Origin: Pollenia angustigena
Lineage: Eukaryota > Arthropoda > Insecta > Diptera > Polleniidae
Length of the DNA: 64,000 bases
Assembly: GCA_930367215.1 (NCBI GenBank)
Contig: OV884059.1
Location: 244,589,803 to 244,653,802 of the forward strand
Reading direction: 5' to 3'
Of this stretch, positions 34,739-45,690 are shown one piece after another (within the stretch, counting starts at the first letter, position 1; each line of letters begins with the position of its first letter). The notes under the pieces are model-generated. The model saw nothing but the letters and a program-made list of their open reading frames with translations. It was not told the origin of the DNA and did no database searches. The translations under genes were made by a program, and so were the position numbers.

Positions 34739-35299
34739 CGGCCGATGTTGATTTTGAATAAAAAACAAATTATCTAGGAAATTCTTGTTATTTCTTTTTC
34801 TTATGATAATATTGGTATGGTTCAATTATGTATGAAACAAAACATAGGACAAATTGCTGCCGCGACCTCGGTGGCACAACTTCATCCGATGGTCCAAATT
34901 TTTGAGGTGGTATTGTAGGGCACGACGACAAGTAGAGATGGACGCCTCTTCAGCAACACTATCGCGAACAGCAGTAATATTTTTTGCAATACGAGCTGTA
35001 CAAGCATGCACTAGTGTTTTCACACCTTCACCCGGTTTGCTCAAATTTTTGCACGATTTTTCCGTTTGTACGCACATTTGGACGAATTGACCGAAAAAAT
35101 CACAAGGTGTACGATATTCATTTTGATATGTACGCCCATTTTCATAATTAGCTTGAATAACTTTAACGTTTTGCTCGATTGTGTCTCTTTCCATGGTTCA
35201 AATTGAGTTAGTCGGAAATTGAGAAATGTCAAATGAAGTGCAGAAAAAAACTTGACTTTAGGTGTGGTTCACATTAAACATCGTCCCTTAACCACCCTT
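34739..35299 (-). mobile_element. mariner-type transposon, copy 2, heavily deleted
   Basis: The right end (element 5' end) has the complement of AAGGGTGGTTAAGGG, with TA at 35300-35301. At the left, GGCCGATGTTGA is kept but the outer ~18 bases are missing. It is the same family as 4301-5219: both carry GGTGTGGTTCACATT beside the 5' TIR and code for a LDHRM..C.RGRG tail. Confidence 0.88.
34826..35194 (-). pseudogene. mariner-type transposase, catalytic core deleted
   Basis: The 122-codon open frame starts at the genuine mariner start (MERDTIEQNVKVIQ, compare MEIYTIQQRVKVIQ in copy 1). It runs through the DNA-binding region to SISTCRRALQ and then jumps directly to the C-terminal LKNLDHRMKLCHRGRG. 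All three catalytic Asp regions are absent. Copies 1 and 2 retain complementary parts, having lost different segments. If expressed, the product would keep a DNA-binding domain without catalysis, which could in principle occupy ends, but nothing here shows expression. Confidence 0.85.
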
Positions 35300-36042
35300 T
35301 AGTAACCTTTTGTAAATAAAATTCCTACTTATGAATAAATTTCCAAACGGATCAACACCAAAGTTGAATTATTTGTTTTATTCTTTATGTCTTTCTTTTA
35401 AACTTTTCTTGCGCAAAATTAGTTTGCGTGGTGAGACAACCGTTATATATTTTTTTCCCAACGCAATCGTTGCTTATAATTTTCTGTTCTATAAGCGCAA
35501 AATCCCCGTTTGTACCGAAAATATCAACCCTTAGCAAACACGAATATTTCTGTTTTCTACCAGGAATGGATGATATTTTTTGTTTTTCAATACAAGAAGT
35601 GGAAATGGTACAACATAAGTGACAATGTGAAGAAGTTCCCACCGAGATAATCAATCTGCATTTTTAAGCCAAAAATCTTCAAATCTGCATTTTGCAAACT
35701 TCTGGCATCACTGGTTGTAACAGGAAATTTAATAATATTATCTCGCTCTCGGGTTCCAGGGGTAAGGGCCTAGAACTATTCAAACATAAATACATTATAT
35801 AGAGCAATATTTAAGTATGAAATAAGTCTTGAGGGGAATTATAAAAATTTAGTTTTGCTTGTATAATTAGTTATACTGTAAGTAAAGCAACAAGAATTAA
35901 ACTATTATAAAAATGCATAAAAAGAACTAGGTGGGCTCTTATAGCAACCCAATATTTGATACGAAATCAAAGTTTATCTTTGGATTCAAAAAATTTATTA
36001 ACAAGGTTTCGCTTTAATGTGCTTAGTTTCCATTTCATACTA

Positions 36043-36527
36043 CAGTTGAATCCCGATAATTCGTAATCGCTAGTGACTGGCCATTTCTTACGAATTATAG
36101 GGGTTTTCGATTTAGCGGGGTTTCGATTTCACGGGGTTATAAATACGAATTAACCGGGTTTTTCAATATATTTACTAAAACGATAAAAAAAGCATATAAA
36201 ACAATTGCTAAAAATAAAATTTATAAAAATTATTCCTGTAAAAAACTGATCTTTAGAAAATAAACCCACACACAAGCAAAAACACACTCAAAAAATAGCC
36301 CTAAAAAAATCATTCTTTTCATGTTTCTGTTGTTTTTATTACGAATTATAAGTGGTAGTTAGCAAACAATTACGAAGATTTTATTCGAAAAAAATTACGA
36401 ATTAGCGAGGGGACCAAAATGTATGGAAATTTTACGAATTAAGGAGATTTTTTCAAGGGACCAAAAGTTTATTACGAATTATCGGGAATTACAATTTACT
36501 GGGGTACGAATTATCGGGATTTGACTG
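36043..36527. mobile_element. pogo/Tigger-like MITE
   Basis: The ends are CAGTTGAATCCCGATAATTC and the inverse of CAGTCAAATCCCGATAATTC, flanked by TA (36041-36042 and 36528-36529). Many TACGAATTA and GGGGTTTCGATT motifs lie inside. The CAGTnnAATCCCGATAATTCG tip resembles pogo-group termini. There is no transposase. Confidence 0.82.
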
Positions 36528-36535
36528 TATTGATA

Positions 36536-36665
36536 AACTGAAATTTATTGTTGATAGGATAAGCTATTCCTATGCGCATTTCACTGATCGCTTAGGCCAG
36601 ATCATCAGGAAACTTCATCCAAAGATTTTACAAAAAATAAAGATATTATACAAGAAAAACTTTTA
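36536..36665 (+). repeat. Foldback-MITE family A, copy 6
   Basis: TGAAATTTATTGTTGATAGG, GATAAGCTATTCCTATGCGC and CGCTTAGGCCAGATCATCAG lie in the family order. It starts 7 bases after the pogo-like MITE's TA. Confidence 0.7.
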
Positions 36666-36789
36666 AGCGAATACGATAGTTTGATATACGAAAAAAAAAA
36701 ATAAAAGTGCAACTAGTTTAAAGTAAAAATCAACCAATAAATTTCTTACTAAATACTAGTTGTTTTGTCTGCTGGGTATTAATTATATA

Positions 36790-37017
36790 CAGCCATGTCA
36801 CAGAGTGCAATTCCGTTCGGAATCGAAGAAAACATATTTGTTTATTGATAGAAAGAGTATTTTGATAGTTTTTGGCCTTTCAGATACAGAAAACTCCTAT
36901 TTCGTTCATGAACACAAAAATGGTTTGATTCCGAAAAATGTTTTCGTCATTTTCTGAAGCACCAAAATACGGAATGAATTCCGTTTTTGAACGGAACTGT
37001 ACTTTGTGACATGGCTG
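36790..37017. repeat. 228-bp TIR element
   Basis: The ends CAGCCATGTCACAGAGT and the inverse of CAGCCATGTCACAAAGT continue inwards through TTCCGTTC, about 29 bp with few mismatches. TA is near both tips but one base off on the right. GGAAT/ATTCC motifs repeat inside. It is non-coding. Confidence 0.75.
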
Positions 37018-37026
37018 CTAGAAAAC

Positions 37027-37030
37027 ATAC

Positions 37031-37061
<31 letters not shown>

Positions 37062-37072
37062 TGTATGTATAT
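37027..37072. repeat. (TATG)n microsatellite
   Basis: About eleven near-perfect TATG/ATGT units directly follow the TIR element. Confidence 0.95.
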
Positions 37073-37077
37073 TCATT

Positions 37078-37760
37078 GAACGTGATGTCATTGTATAAAT
37101 GTAAATTTATCTGATATTTTTAATAGAATTTAAATGAAAACAAATATAAGAACAATATAGAATGGGCATCATCATCAACACAATAATTGAAATTCTGCAG
37201 TTTTATATCATGGCCAAATATTGCAGAAATATTTCCCATGTTGTACAATTTGTATTCTGTTTTCAAACTTATAACTGCAGCAATGTTTCCCTCTGTCTCT
37301 GCTGTTGTTTCTATGTCTGACTTAATTTATGCACGTAATAATCAATACACATTTTAACTTTGCCTACTAACTTACATTGTGGCAAAAGAAATTCAAATTG
37401 TTTTGATGTTTGACCTTCAAATTGTCTGTACAAAGTGTTTCAATTAGATTCTACAAATAAACAACGGAAATTGTGTTAAATTATAATTTCAACTTAAAGC
37501 GTAACAAGGATGCAGCATTGATTATTCAGTACGAAGAATTTGATAAAAAATAAAGTAGTTGAAAGAAACAGTAAAAAATCAGTTTTAACAAAAAGATAAA
37601 GTTTTGATCAATATCGTTCTTTCTGAATTTGTCAGTTATCGAAGTTTTGATACAATTCATGTACTTATTCCTTAAATATCTACCAAGTCCTTAAAATTTA
37701 AATTCCGAAAAAATAAAACCAGTTTAAATATTTAGTAATTTAAGAAATATTAATTAGGCT
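37078..37760. other. No recognisable feature
   Basis: A/T-rich spacer with no supported frame or repeat. Confidence 0.5.
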
Positions 37761-37765
37761 TAAAC

Positions 37766-38205
37766 TGGAGGTCCACACCGCGCGTTTTCACTCCACGCTT
37801 TGCATGAATTTTCTACCATACTTGAGTTCCACATTTCAAGTTACATGCAACGCTTTTTACGCGGCATCACCACAAGTAAAAATAAAATTGCATTTGTCAA
37901 AATCAGCTGATTTGCACATACGCTGCTTGTGGCGCTTATAAAAGTAAACCTACTTTTCGCATTTAACGCCTCAATGCATCCGACGCGAGGTCTCCACAAC
38001 GCGTTCAATGTGTTAAAAGCGTTTATTCATCTGAAAGAAAAGTAGAATCAGTGTAAGATCATATGACATGTTACACATCTCACGTGTTGAATGATATGCG
38101 TATGTATACACACGCATAAAGTAGGACTTCTTTCTCCATTTGACCTGCCTGAAAAAGATCACGAATGAATCAAGCGCATAAAACGCATAGACCGTGCACC
38201 TCGAC
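37766..38205. repeat. Possible Harbinger-like MITE, GC-richer
   Basis: The left tip GAGGTCCACACCGCGCGTTTT resembles the inverse of the right tip (GAGGTGCACGGTCTATGCG). A related GAGGTCTCCACAACGCG lies in the middle. Composition differs from the flanks. The ends and duplication are not resolved. Confidence 0.4.
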
Positions 38206-39660
38206 CTTTATAGCTTCACAATTACTTCAACATGTTCTGTGCGATTACATAATTGGTGGTCAGGAGGAAATTATAACGCTTGTTACCGCATCGCATGTGG
38301 CGGCCACTCAGACACCAAGCTTAGAGTTTTGATTCTCTGAAAAGACGATTCACTTCTTTTTTTAGAATTTTCTGGTATAAAAACTATATTTTTTTTACGT
38401 TCCTACAATTTCAAAAATTTAAAAAGGTCTGTCCAATTTTCCCAATCTTATTATTACAGGGGAGAAAAACCTACGATTAGGGATTTCCCTACTTCAGGCG
38501 ACAATGGTGATGCTCACATTTATTGTGGCCTTGCCACCTTGTTTGCAATTCGAACTAAATATGTACATATTTAAGCCTGCTTTTCTGCTCATGTTATTTG
38601 TGGACATCAACTAGGAAATAATAGTATTTTGTTTTGGAGAAAAATGCGGTTCCATTCGTTGTTTTCATTATGTAGCTTTAATATGACTTTGTGCTTAAAA
38701 CAGTTAACTATCCCTGTGTAGTGGATTTAGACTGACCTTTTATTTAATATTTAAATTGTTAAAACTCATACCAAAAAATCAAGGTACAATTTTTCTTTCA
38801 ATGTGAAAATTTCTAGTTAGTTATACAAATTCTTTTACATATTTACTGGCATTTACATAATTTTGCATTCACCTTGCTGGCAAAATGGGAGAATTATTTA
38901 TTTAATTATTACCCTAATAAAAAAGTTTTTCCCTTTTTTACTTCTATATGGTGAACTTTATGCTTTGGGTTAAGGTTTAGAAGAAAATTATAATTGCTGC
39001 AGAGCAGAAGATGCACTAGGAGATGGGGAGGAAGATTTTAACAGTCCCAGTATCAAAATTTTACAAATTAAATGTACGAAAACTTTATTTAACTGCCACC
39101 TCTGTAACCTGTCATATTTAATTATTTTATTAAGAATTTAAGGATGTGAGTGCTGTATGTGTCAATTAAGGTCTCCATATTCCCAGTGTGAATTACTTTA
39201 TACATATACATATGTCTTATATGAATTTATTTATTTCACAAACTTCTTTGTAAGTCTATACATGTAAATGTGTATACATGTACAATTTGTATACAAATTA
39301 CTCATATCAAATTTGTTAACTGTACTAAAAAGACTGTATTCAGAAATATTATATAGCAAAAGAAACAGCATCAAAATGTTTTTTATTAACCTTATTATGA
39401 TTATTATTTCTGCCGACTACGTAAAGAAAACAAATTTCGTATTCCCCAATTTATATTAAAAGTAGTTAAAGAGTACATTTTAATTAGACATAAAATAGTC
39501 AAAAAACAAAACCATCAATGCTAAACAAATGTCTATTAATTTTGGCATTTATATGTAAAATAATGTTTTGCGTACTACACGCAAAGAAATTAATCGTTGT
39601 TTGTATTAGTTGTTCAAATGCTCTTTTGTTGCTGCTTCTAATGCTACCTCATTTGCTACT
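38206..39660. other. No recognisable feature
   Basis: A/T-rich spacer. Short frames have no motif. Confidence 0.5.
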
Positions 39661-39664
39661 TAAA

Positions 39665-39960
39665 GTCTGCACCTCTTAGATAGAAGTCCCCAAGGCGGAA
39701 CAGCAGTAGAGCAGATGTTCTGACATTTCGTCATTAACCTTACAAAATCTGCATTACTTCATTACCCTTTATAAACTGGTGGTATCTACAACCACAGTGC
39801 CCCGTATATAGGCCAACAAGTAGCCGAAGTTCCACTTTCTCAGGCCTATCTTGCCACGGATAGGGTCATAAATCTCTTGGACTGTCTTAACGCAGCAGTG
39901 AACGTCCATGTGTGAAGCAATTCATTTACGAATTATGTTTATATCGAAGAACGGCTCAGG
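39665..39960 (-). pseudogene. C-terminal remnant of an R1/jockey-type LINE pol
   Basis: On the minus strand, pieces read LVGLYTGHCGCRYHQF and, after a frameshift, CRFCKVNDEMSEHLLYCCSALG. These match the LxGHCxLxxHL segment and the CxxC...EHxLxxC zinc-binding tail seen at the end of many R1- and jockey-group ORF2 proteins. Upstream debris (SKRFMTLS) also fits. RT itself is not seen. It ends about 300 bp short of the mariner relic's C-terminus. Confidence 0.7.
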
Positions 39961-40518
39961 GCCTATAAATGAATGGCGACCAAGCTGCACCTCTTACTTT
40001 TTAATTTTAGATCACCTCTGGATTGTTAGTGCAGAAGTAGCAAACGAACTCTAAAAACTCTGAAAGTCCTAAAATTTTATTTTTCTGCTATGACCACAAC
40101 TTATGCTTAGAAAATCCAAAGGTAGTTATAGTAAATATAAGATTATATGTCTTGAATCCCTTTAAATTATTTTATTAGATTATTTAGTAATAACACAAAT
40201 AACACAAAAAATGAATTTTAATAAAAAAAAGATCAGCACATGGCATAAACATTTGAAAATGATTTCGCACTTATGGCCATAGCACATCGCCTGTTCTTGA
40301 TAAGCGAATTTTTGACACCCAAATTTGTGTATGGGTGGCCTCCAAGGCGTCAATTGTTGCTGGCTGTTCAGCATAAGCCATTGACTTTACGTTGGCCCAC
40401 AGGAAACGCTCAAGGCGTGTCAAATTGCACGACTTTGCAAGCCAATTTACAGGTAAATTTTTCCAAATGAATTTTTCACTTAATTTTGATTTCAATAAGA
40501 AGATGGTTGTGGTCGTCG

Positions 40519-42936
40519 CACAGTGGCTGAAAATTTTATTTCATTGGCCAAAAGTCCAATTTTTGTTTGTCACCGATTTCAAAAATTTTAATTTGATTTA
40601 ATAGTAAACATATTAAAACTAAGGTAGCCAAAAAATTTGGTCAAAATATTGGTAATTGTGGGTGTGACATGTTGTTAAACACAACTTTTTTTTTTTAATT
40701 CAGAAAAAAGTATTTTTTTTAATATTTAATCCGAAAGAAATTATCATTGCACAAAAACTATAAGCGATAATGACCTGCTTGCTTTTCTGCTAGGTTGTTA
40801 GTCTTGTTATCTTTAAAAAGATAATAATTGCGACTGTTGTGTTATTTATATTTGAGTTGCTAGGACATATTTTCTAAACTACTATATTTTTGTCAAATTT
40901 CAACTTTAGTACAATAGAACCTTTTGCGGCCCAAAAGGGAACAAGAAGGTGAAACCACTGATAGAAAGGTGAAAGTGTTTTCTTTTACCCTGTATATACT
41001 CTTGTACCCCTTTGGACCCGTCTGTTTAACACTTTTTTAATTTTAATGAAATTACTCAACGCTTGCTACAATCAATAAAAGGAAATGAGTTAAAGAAATA
41101 TGGAAACACAAAGTTAATTCTTTTTTGTAAATGGGGATGTGATGGTTCTTCCGGACAAAAACAATACAAACAAGTAGTATGTGAAAATATTTCGGACTCA
41201 GATATGTTCATGGTATCATTTGTACCATTGTGATTAAAAAAGATTTTGGAAGATTCAGAGCCTTCGACAAGTACAACGCAAACAAAGGATATTTGCAAAA
41301 ATGAGACACCATCTTCTACGAAATATTGCAGACCTATAAAATTTGAATTCAAAAAGAGAAACTCATGATGCCATTAATAAAGAAGTTAGTGATATCAAGG
41401 CCCAAATTGCAATGCTACCGCCATTACAGTTAGATTTAGATGGGCAGCAAATTGAAGTTAGCTACCAATTAGTGCTAACAATGATAGATAGAAAAGTAGG
41501 CCAGGCTTTGACTAACACGAAGGCTGCATCCAGCTGCATCATATGTCATGCAACATCAAGCCAATTAAAACAAGTCCCCACAAAATCATTAGATAATACT
41601 GATGCATATGAATTTGGATTATCACCACTACATGCAAGAATACGACTTATGGAACACATACTTAAAATCAGTTATGATTTGGATTTCGGATCTTCAGGAT
41701 CAATAAGAAACAACGAAACCAACAAGGAGTTAAGAAGTTCAAAAAGGAAACATGTTCAAGATGAATATCGCAAATTTGGGTTGATTATAGATCAGCCGAA
41801 ACAAGGGTCAGGCAATACAAATGATGGCAATACCGCAAGAAGATTCTTTTCAGATCCAGAAACAGCATCTGAAATAACAGGTGTTGATTTTAACCTAATT
41901 TTTAGATTTAAAATAATCCTAGAAGTACTTGCGTGCAATGAAGAAATTGACTCTAGAAAATTTGGAGATTTTGCTAAGGAAACTGCAAAAATATATACAA
42001 CCAAGTACCCATGGAGAAATATGTCTGCTACAGTTCACAAAATCCTTTATCATGGAGAAGATTCCATTAAATATTAATAGGTGCTTCTTGGAGATTTATC
42101 AGAGAAAGCTCAGGAAAAAAGGAATAAGGATTACAGATTTTATAGAGAGCACAATACTAGAAAAATTTCACGAAATTCCACTAATGAAGATCTATTTCAT
42201 ATATTATTGGCAACGTCAGATCCGTTTATCTCCAGTATTCGAAATCAATGGAAAGTGGAACATCGGGATTTAGATGAAGAAGTCAAAAAACTACTTAAGA
42301 ACAGAAATAACACAGAACAAAATATGGAATATTTGCAATCAATCTTTCAATTAAATGAACAATAATTATAATTCATTAGATCAAAGACAGACATTGTATT
42401 AGTAAAAAATAATAATAAATAGAAGCTCACGTTGTAACAAAAGCTATTAAAATCTATTGCTGCTATTATTCATACATTATCCACATATGTATGAAATGTT
42501 TTAATAAATAAGAATAAATAAGTGTAAACAAATTTGAAAGCAAAAAATTGTTTATTTTTCAGCAATAATAGCAAAATTTCCAGTGAATTTTACTATTTTT
42601 TTTTATGTTAAAATTTTTTTTATAGTAAGCATTTAATTTTTTGAGTGTCCCATTATTACAAAAAATGTTAATGATTATTATTTAAATCAAAAAATTACAT
42701 TTTTAAATAATTAAAAGAATTAAAAAAAACCATATTGCACGCTAAATTAAAAAAAAATTTAAAGTTCCACTTTGACCTTAAATTCCTCAATAACTACTCA
42801 ACCGATTCTAATGAAATTTAAAGTGAAGAAAGTTTAAGAACCTAACTGTCGACTAAAAAAAATTTCACTAAAATATCTCCTTCGGTTCAAAAGTTACAGA
42901 TTTTTGGCCAATGAAAAACGATTTTCAGCCACTGTG
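40519..42936 (+). mobile_element. Transib transposon (RAG1-like) with RSS-like ends
   Basis: The ends are CACAGTGGCTGAAAAT and its complement. They match at 32 of 35 positions and are flanked by an identical 5-bp GC-rich duplication, CGTCG (40514-40518 and 42937-42941). A 5-bp GC-rich duplication and CACWRTG tips are diagnostic of Transib. The first seven bases, CACAGTG, equal the consensus heptamer of V(D)J recombination signals. After 22 further bases both ends carry a nonamer-like string (CCAAAAGTC and CCAAAAATC, against consensus ACAAAAACC). The 2,418-bp copy lacks the N-terminal half of the transposase. It sits inside a mariner relic. Confidence 0.93.
41060..42365 (+). pseudogene. Transib (RAG1-like) transposase, C-terminal half
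   Basis: Readable in three stretches. From about 41090: FCKWGCDGSSG, whose Asp (41141-41143) fits the first catalytic position, then VSFVPL, a TGA at 41231-41233, and KYCRPIKFEF. An extra A in the A5 run at 41351-41355 shifts the frame. The open frame 41343-42077 has CIICHATSSQL (zinc pair), YEFGLSPLHARIRLMEHIL, GNTNDGNTARRFF, and YPWRNMSATVHKILYHG. Tandem TAA and TAG stops (42075-42080) follow. The same frame then resumes with LSEKAQEKRNKDYRFYREH, whose Glu (42114-42116) matches RAG1's catalytic Glu context, and ATSDPFISSIR, ending at 42365. The order and spacing match the RAG1 core. It is inactive: N-terminus missing, one frameshift and at least three stops. Confidence 0.92.
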
Positions 42937-43174
42937 CGTCGTATGACACATGGCGTAATCCTGTTGAAACCGCATATTGCCCCAATCAATGTCATCCACA
43001 TTTTTCAACGAAACTAAACTAGTCATGGTGCAAAATCGATATACATTGACCGCAACGTGAGCTCCGGCTTCTTTTTTTATGGATTTTAGTCCGATGATGC
43101 CACCAGCGTGCGCCATGTGCGCCGTGTAGCCAGTGCTGCCATATTTATGTTCACAAAAGCTGACGATTTCCATA

Positions 43175-43737
43175 AAACAAATCTGTTTTTATGAAAAAAA
43201 ATGCTTCTGAAGAAAAAATTATGAAACATAATTAGCACTTGATCAACTCGAAATTTTTTCACTTTTTGGGAAAAATCTAGGCTTAATATTCATATCTAAC
43301 CGCTGTAAAAATATCGTGCCTCTTTTTTTCGGAATTGAAACAGTTGGTTTAAAAATTCTTTTTCATATGGCCTTAATGGAAAATCAAAAATTGTTTTGCT
43401 TGAGGGTATTAAATATTATTGATTAAGTGCGATATGTGTATTTTAAATTAACGTTTACTATAGCAAAATAAACAACGATTGTTTTATTATAATTAGCCAA
43501 TTCACAAAGTATTCGAGAGTGCTATTTACTTAAGAACTATTATACGCAAAATACTTATGTTGTGAACAGCCTGTTGTATTATTATGATAAACTAGTGTAA
43601 ACGTCAAAAAAAATATAACTATTTATTAAAAATTTTTTTTACTACAAATTTATTTATGTTTAATTATATATGGGACACCTAGAGATCATAGTAAACAAAT
43701 TTAATTTCCATCGGCATTATTCATAAAAAATAAAACA
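43175..43737. other. No recognisable feature
   Basis: A/T-rich spacer right of the mariner relic. The N-terminal part of that transposase is not legible here. Confidence 0.4.
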
Positions 43738-43974
43738 GGGGTCTGTCTAATCACCGCATACAATATCGAGCAAAAATTATCGAAATTATTTATTTTGGTA
43801 TCATGAAACTCGATATCGAATGAAATGTATTGAATTTGAAATAATAGCATTCGATATCGAGTAACTCGACATTACATTTATCGAGTTTTCATTCGATACG
43901 TCAGTGTCTATCGTATGCAAACAAATTCGATAGTTTATTCGATACGATAGTATCGAATGCGGTGATTAGACCCC
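43738..43974. repeat. 237-bp TIR element rich in ATCGA motifs
   Basis: GGGGTCTGTCTAATCACCGC at the left and the inverse of GGGGTCTAATCACCGCATTC at the right differ by a 4-bp indel. Inside there are many copies of ATCGA/TCGAT. No duplication could be fixed. Confidence 0.7.
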
Positions 43975-44214
43975 AGGCTTAGAAAATGTTTTTCACTCGA
44001 ATTTTATACAAAAATTTGTTGAATAAACTTCGTCTAAAGCAGAAATATTTTTACAAATTAGGGGGAAAATCGTCTGTTATATTAGAATAGCTATAAATGT
44101 GTTGCTTTGAAAGGAGTACAAGTTATAATGTTGTTGCATTTAAATAAATAAATAATTGAATGCTTCTTGGTATCATTCGAACAAAACAAAAAAACTGTAG
44201 TGAAAAAAACAGGT

Positions 44215-44297
44215 TTTAAAATAAAAATCTGCAAAACCATTTTGAACGTAAAAAACTGCAAAAAAACACATAAATCTGCACATTTGGCAACGCTGTA
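44215..44297. repeat. Solo end of a hAT related to 34584-35713
   Basis: As inverse complement it starts CAGCGTTGCCAAATGTGCAG and carries AAATCTGCA and AAAACTGCA motifs like those of the 34.6-kb hAT. No opposite end was found nearby. Confidence 0.55.
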
Positions 44298-44424
44298 TGT
44301 ACCATATGCTGTGGAACGTTCTCTTTCCATATGCGGTACTAACAAGCCCTAAAGCAAAAAATAAGCCTCATCGACGAACACAATTTCGTGAATCTATATT
44401 TATTATAAGTGATTGAAGTATGAC

Positions 44425-45690
44425 AGTTGGTTTGCCGAAATCCATTGGGCTTAAAGAACACCTTTTATACTTTTATATATGTAATCCTTGGAATTCATAT
44501 AAGGAACATAGGGCCTCAATAATTGATCTCCATCGATTTCTATCTTGTGCTTCTCTTTTGGCTTATTCCATGTTATACCAACAGTTTGAAGTTCGGCTTG
44601 AACTTGACGCCTTCAGGTGTTTTAGGGCGACCCCTTCTTCTTGCTCCCTGTGGGTTGTAGTCAAGGGATTTTCTATTGATGTCATCGGTTGGCTTTCGTA
44701 GAGTATGACCCAACCATCTATACTTGCGTATTTTGATCTCGTGGTCAATTGGAGGTTGTTGCCTTCTAAAACATAGCTCTGAGTTGTAATAGTTTGGGGC
44801 CAGAAAATTTTAAGGATTCGGCGAAGGCATTTGTTGACGAATACCTGTAGTTTTTGGATATCTAAATTTGTTAGGTTCCATGTCTCCAAGCCATAAAGCA
44901 GTACTGACTTCACATTGCTATTAAAAACTTTAAGTTTAGTAGACACTGCGATGTTAACTGACCTCCAGAACTTATTCAATATTCCAAAAGCTCGCTTAGC
45001 TTTGCCAGTCTGTTTTGAATATCATCGTTGCATCCACCGGAAGTAGCAAAAATACTGCCCAAGTAACAAAAAGTTGTGACATCTTCCAGTTGTTTCCCCA
45101 TCAGTGAGAAATGATAATTGCTTGCTACATTGAAACGCATAGATTTTGTCTTTGAAATGTTTATAATTAGACCTGCGCTTGAGGCTTTTGCAGTGATGCT
45201 ATTTAACATTTGCTGCATGTCTGGTTGGTTGTGTGACAATAAACAAATGTCATCGGCATAATCTAGATCAGTAAGTCTACCTGTAACGCCCATTGTGATC
45301 CCATGAACAGGGATTGACTCATTATAACATCAAGTACGATGTTGAACAGTAAGGGGGATAAGACGCATCCTTGTCTCACACCAGTTTTAACGTTTAAGTT
45401 ATCGCCGACTTGGCCACTGTGGAGGACAGAGCAAGTTGCATTAGCATATAGACCTTCTACGAGTCTCAAAATTTTATCTGGTATTCCTTTGCAACGCATC
45501 GCTTTCCATATGGCAGAGAATCAAATGCACGTTAAAAATCTATATATATCAGGTACAAACTCGATTGCCATTCTTCTGTCTGCTCAGTTATAATGCGTTA
45601 ACTGTTAATGTGATCTATGCAAGATCTTTTTGGTCTGAATCCCGCCTGTTCTATGCTTTTGATACTACTGTAACTTTTAGTCTATTTTTT
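44425..45690 (-). pseudogene. Non-LTR retrotransposon RT, RTE-like, decayed
   Basis: Minus-strand pieces in order from the right: YIDF.RAFDSL (first catalytic Asp, near 45540), LRLVEGLYANATCSV, GVRQGCVLSPLLFNIVLD, LDYADDICLLSH (YADD catalytic pair, about 45265), CYLGSIFATSGG, STKLKVFNSNVKSVLLYG, NKCLRRILKI, then GARRRGRPK and NRWRSIIEALCSL at the 3' end. The set is typical of RTE-group (BovB-like) LINEs, though I am less sure of clade than of the RT call. At least four frame changes and a stop near 45510 make it inactive. No endonuclease domain is present, so it is 5'-truncated. Confidence 0.88.

Larger units (their letters stand above)
34584..35713. mobile_element. Non-autonomous hAT containing a mariner
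   Basis: The ends are CAGTGTTGCCAGAACTTTT and the inverse of CAGTGATGCCAGAAGTTTG. They are flanked by GTTGTATC (34576-34583) and GTTGTAAC (35714-35721), an 8-bp duplication with one mismatch. AAATCTGCA motifs recur beside both ends. A mariner copy occupies 34739-35299, leaving about 0.57 kb of hAT. A detached end of a related element lies at 44215-44297. Confidence 0.9.
40235..43173 (-). pseudogene. mariner-type transposase relic split by a Transib
   Basis: Two minus-strand pieces belong together. Piece 1 (43173 down to 42937) has AGGIIG, then NVDDIDWGNMRFQQD with the second-Asp motif, then CHT. Piece 2 (40518 down to about 40238) has VNWLAKSCNLT, where the third Asp is now Asn, followed by YAEQPATIDALEA and a final CEIIFK. 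Skipping the Transib and one copy of CGTCG, the frame reads straight across and gives 36 residues between the second Asp and the third position. This is the same spacing as the 4.3-kb mariner. Stops and substitutions make it dead. Confidence 0.85.
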
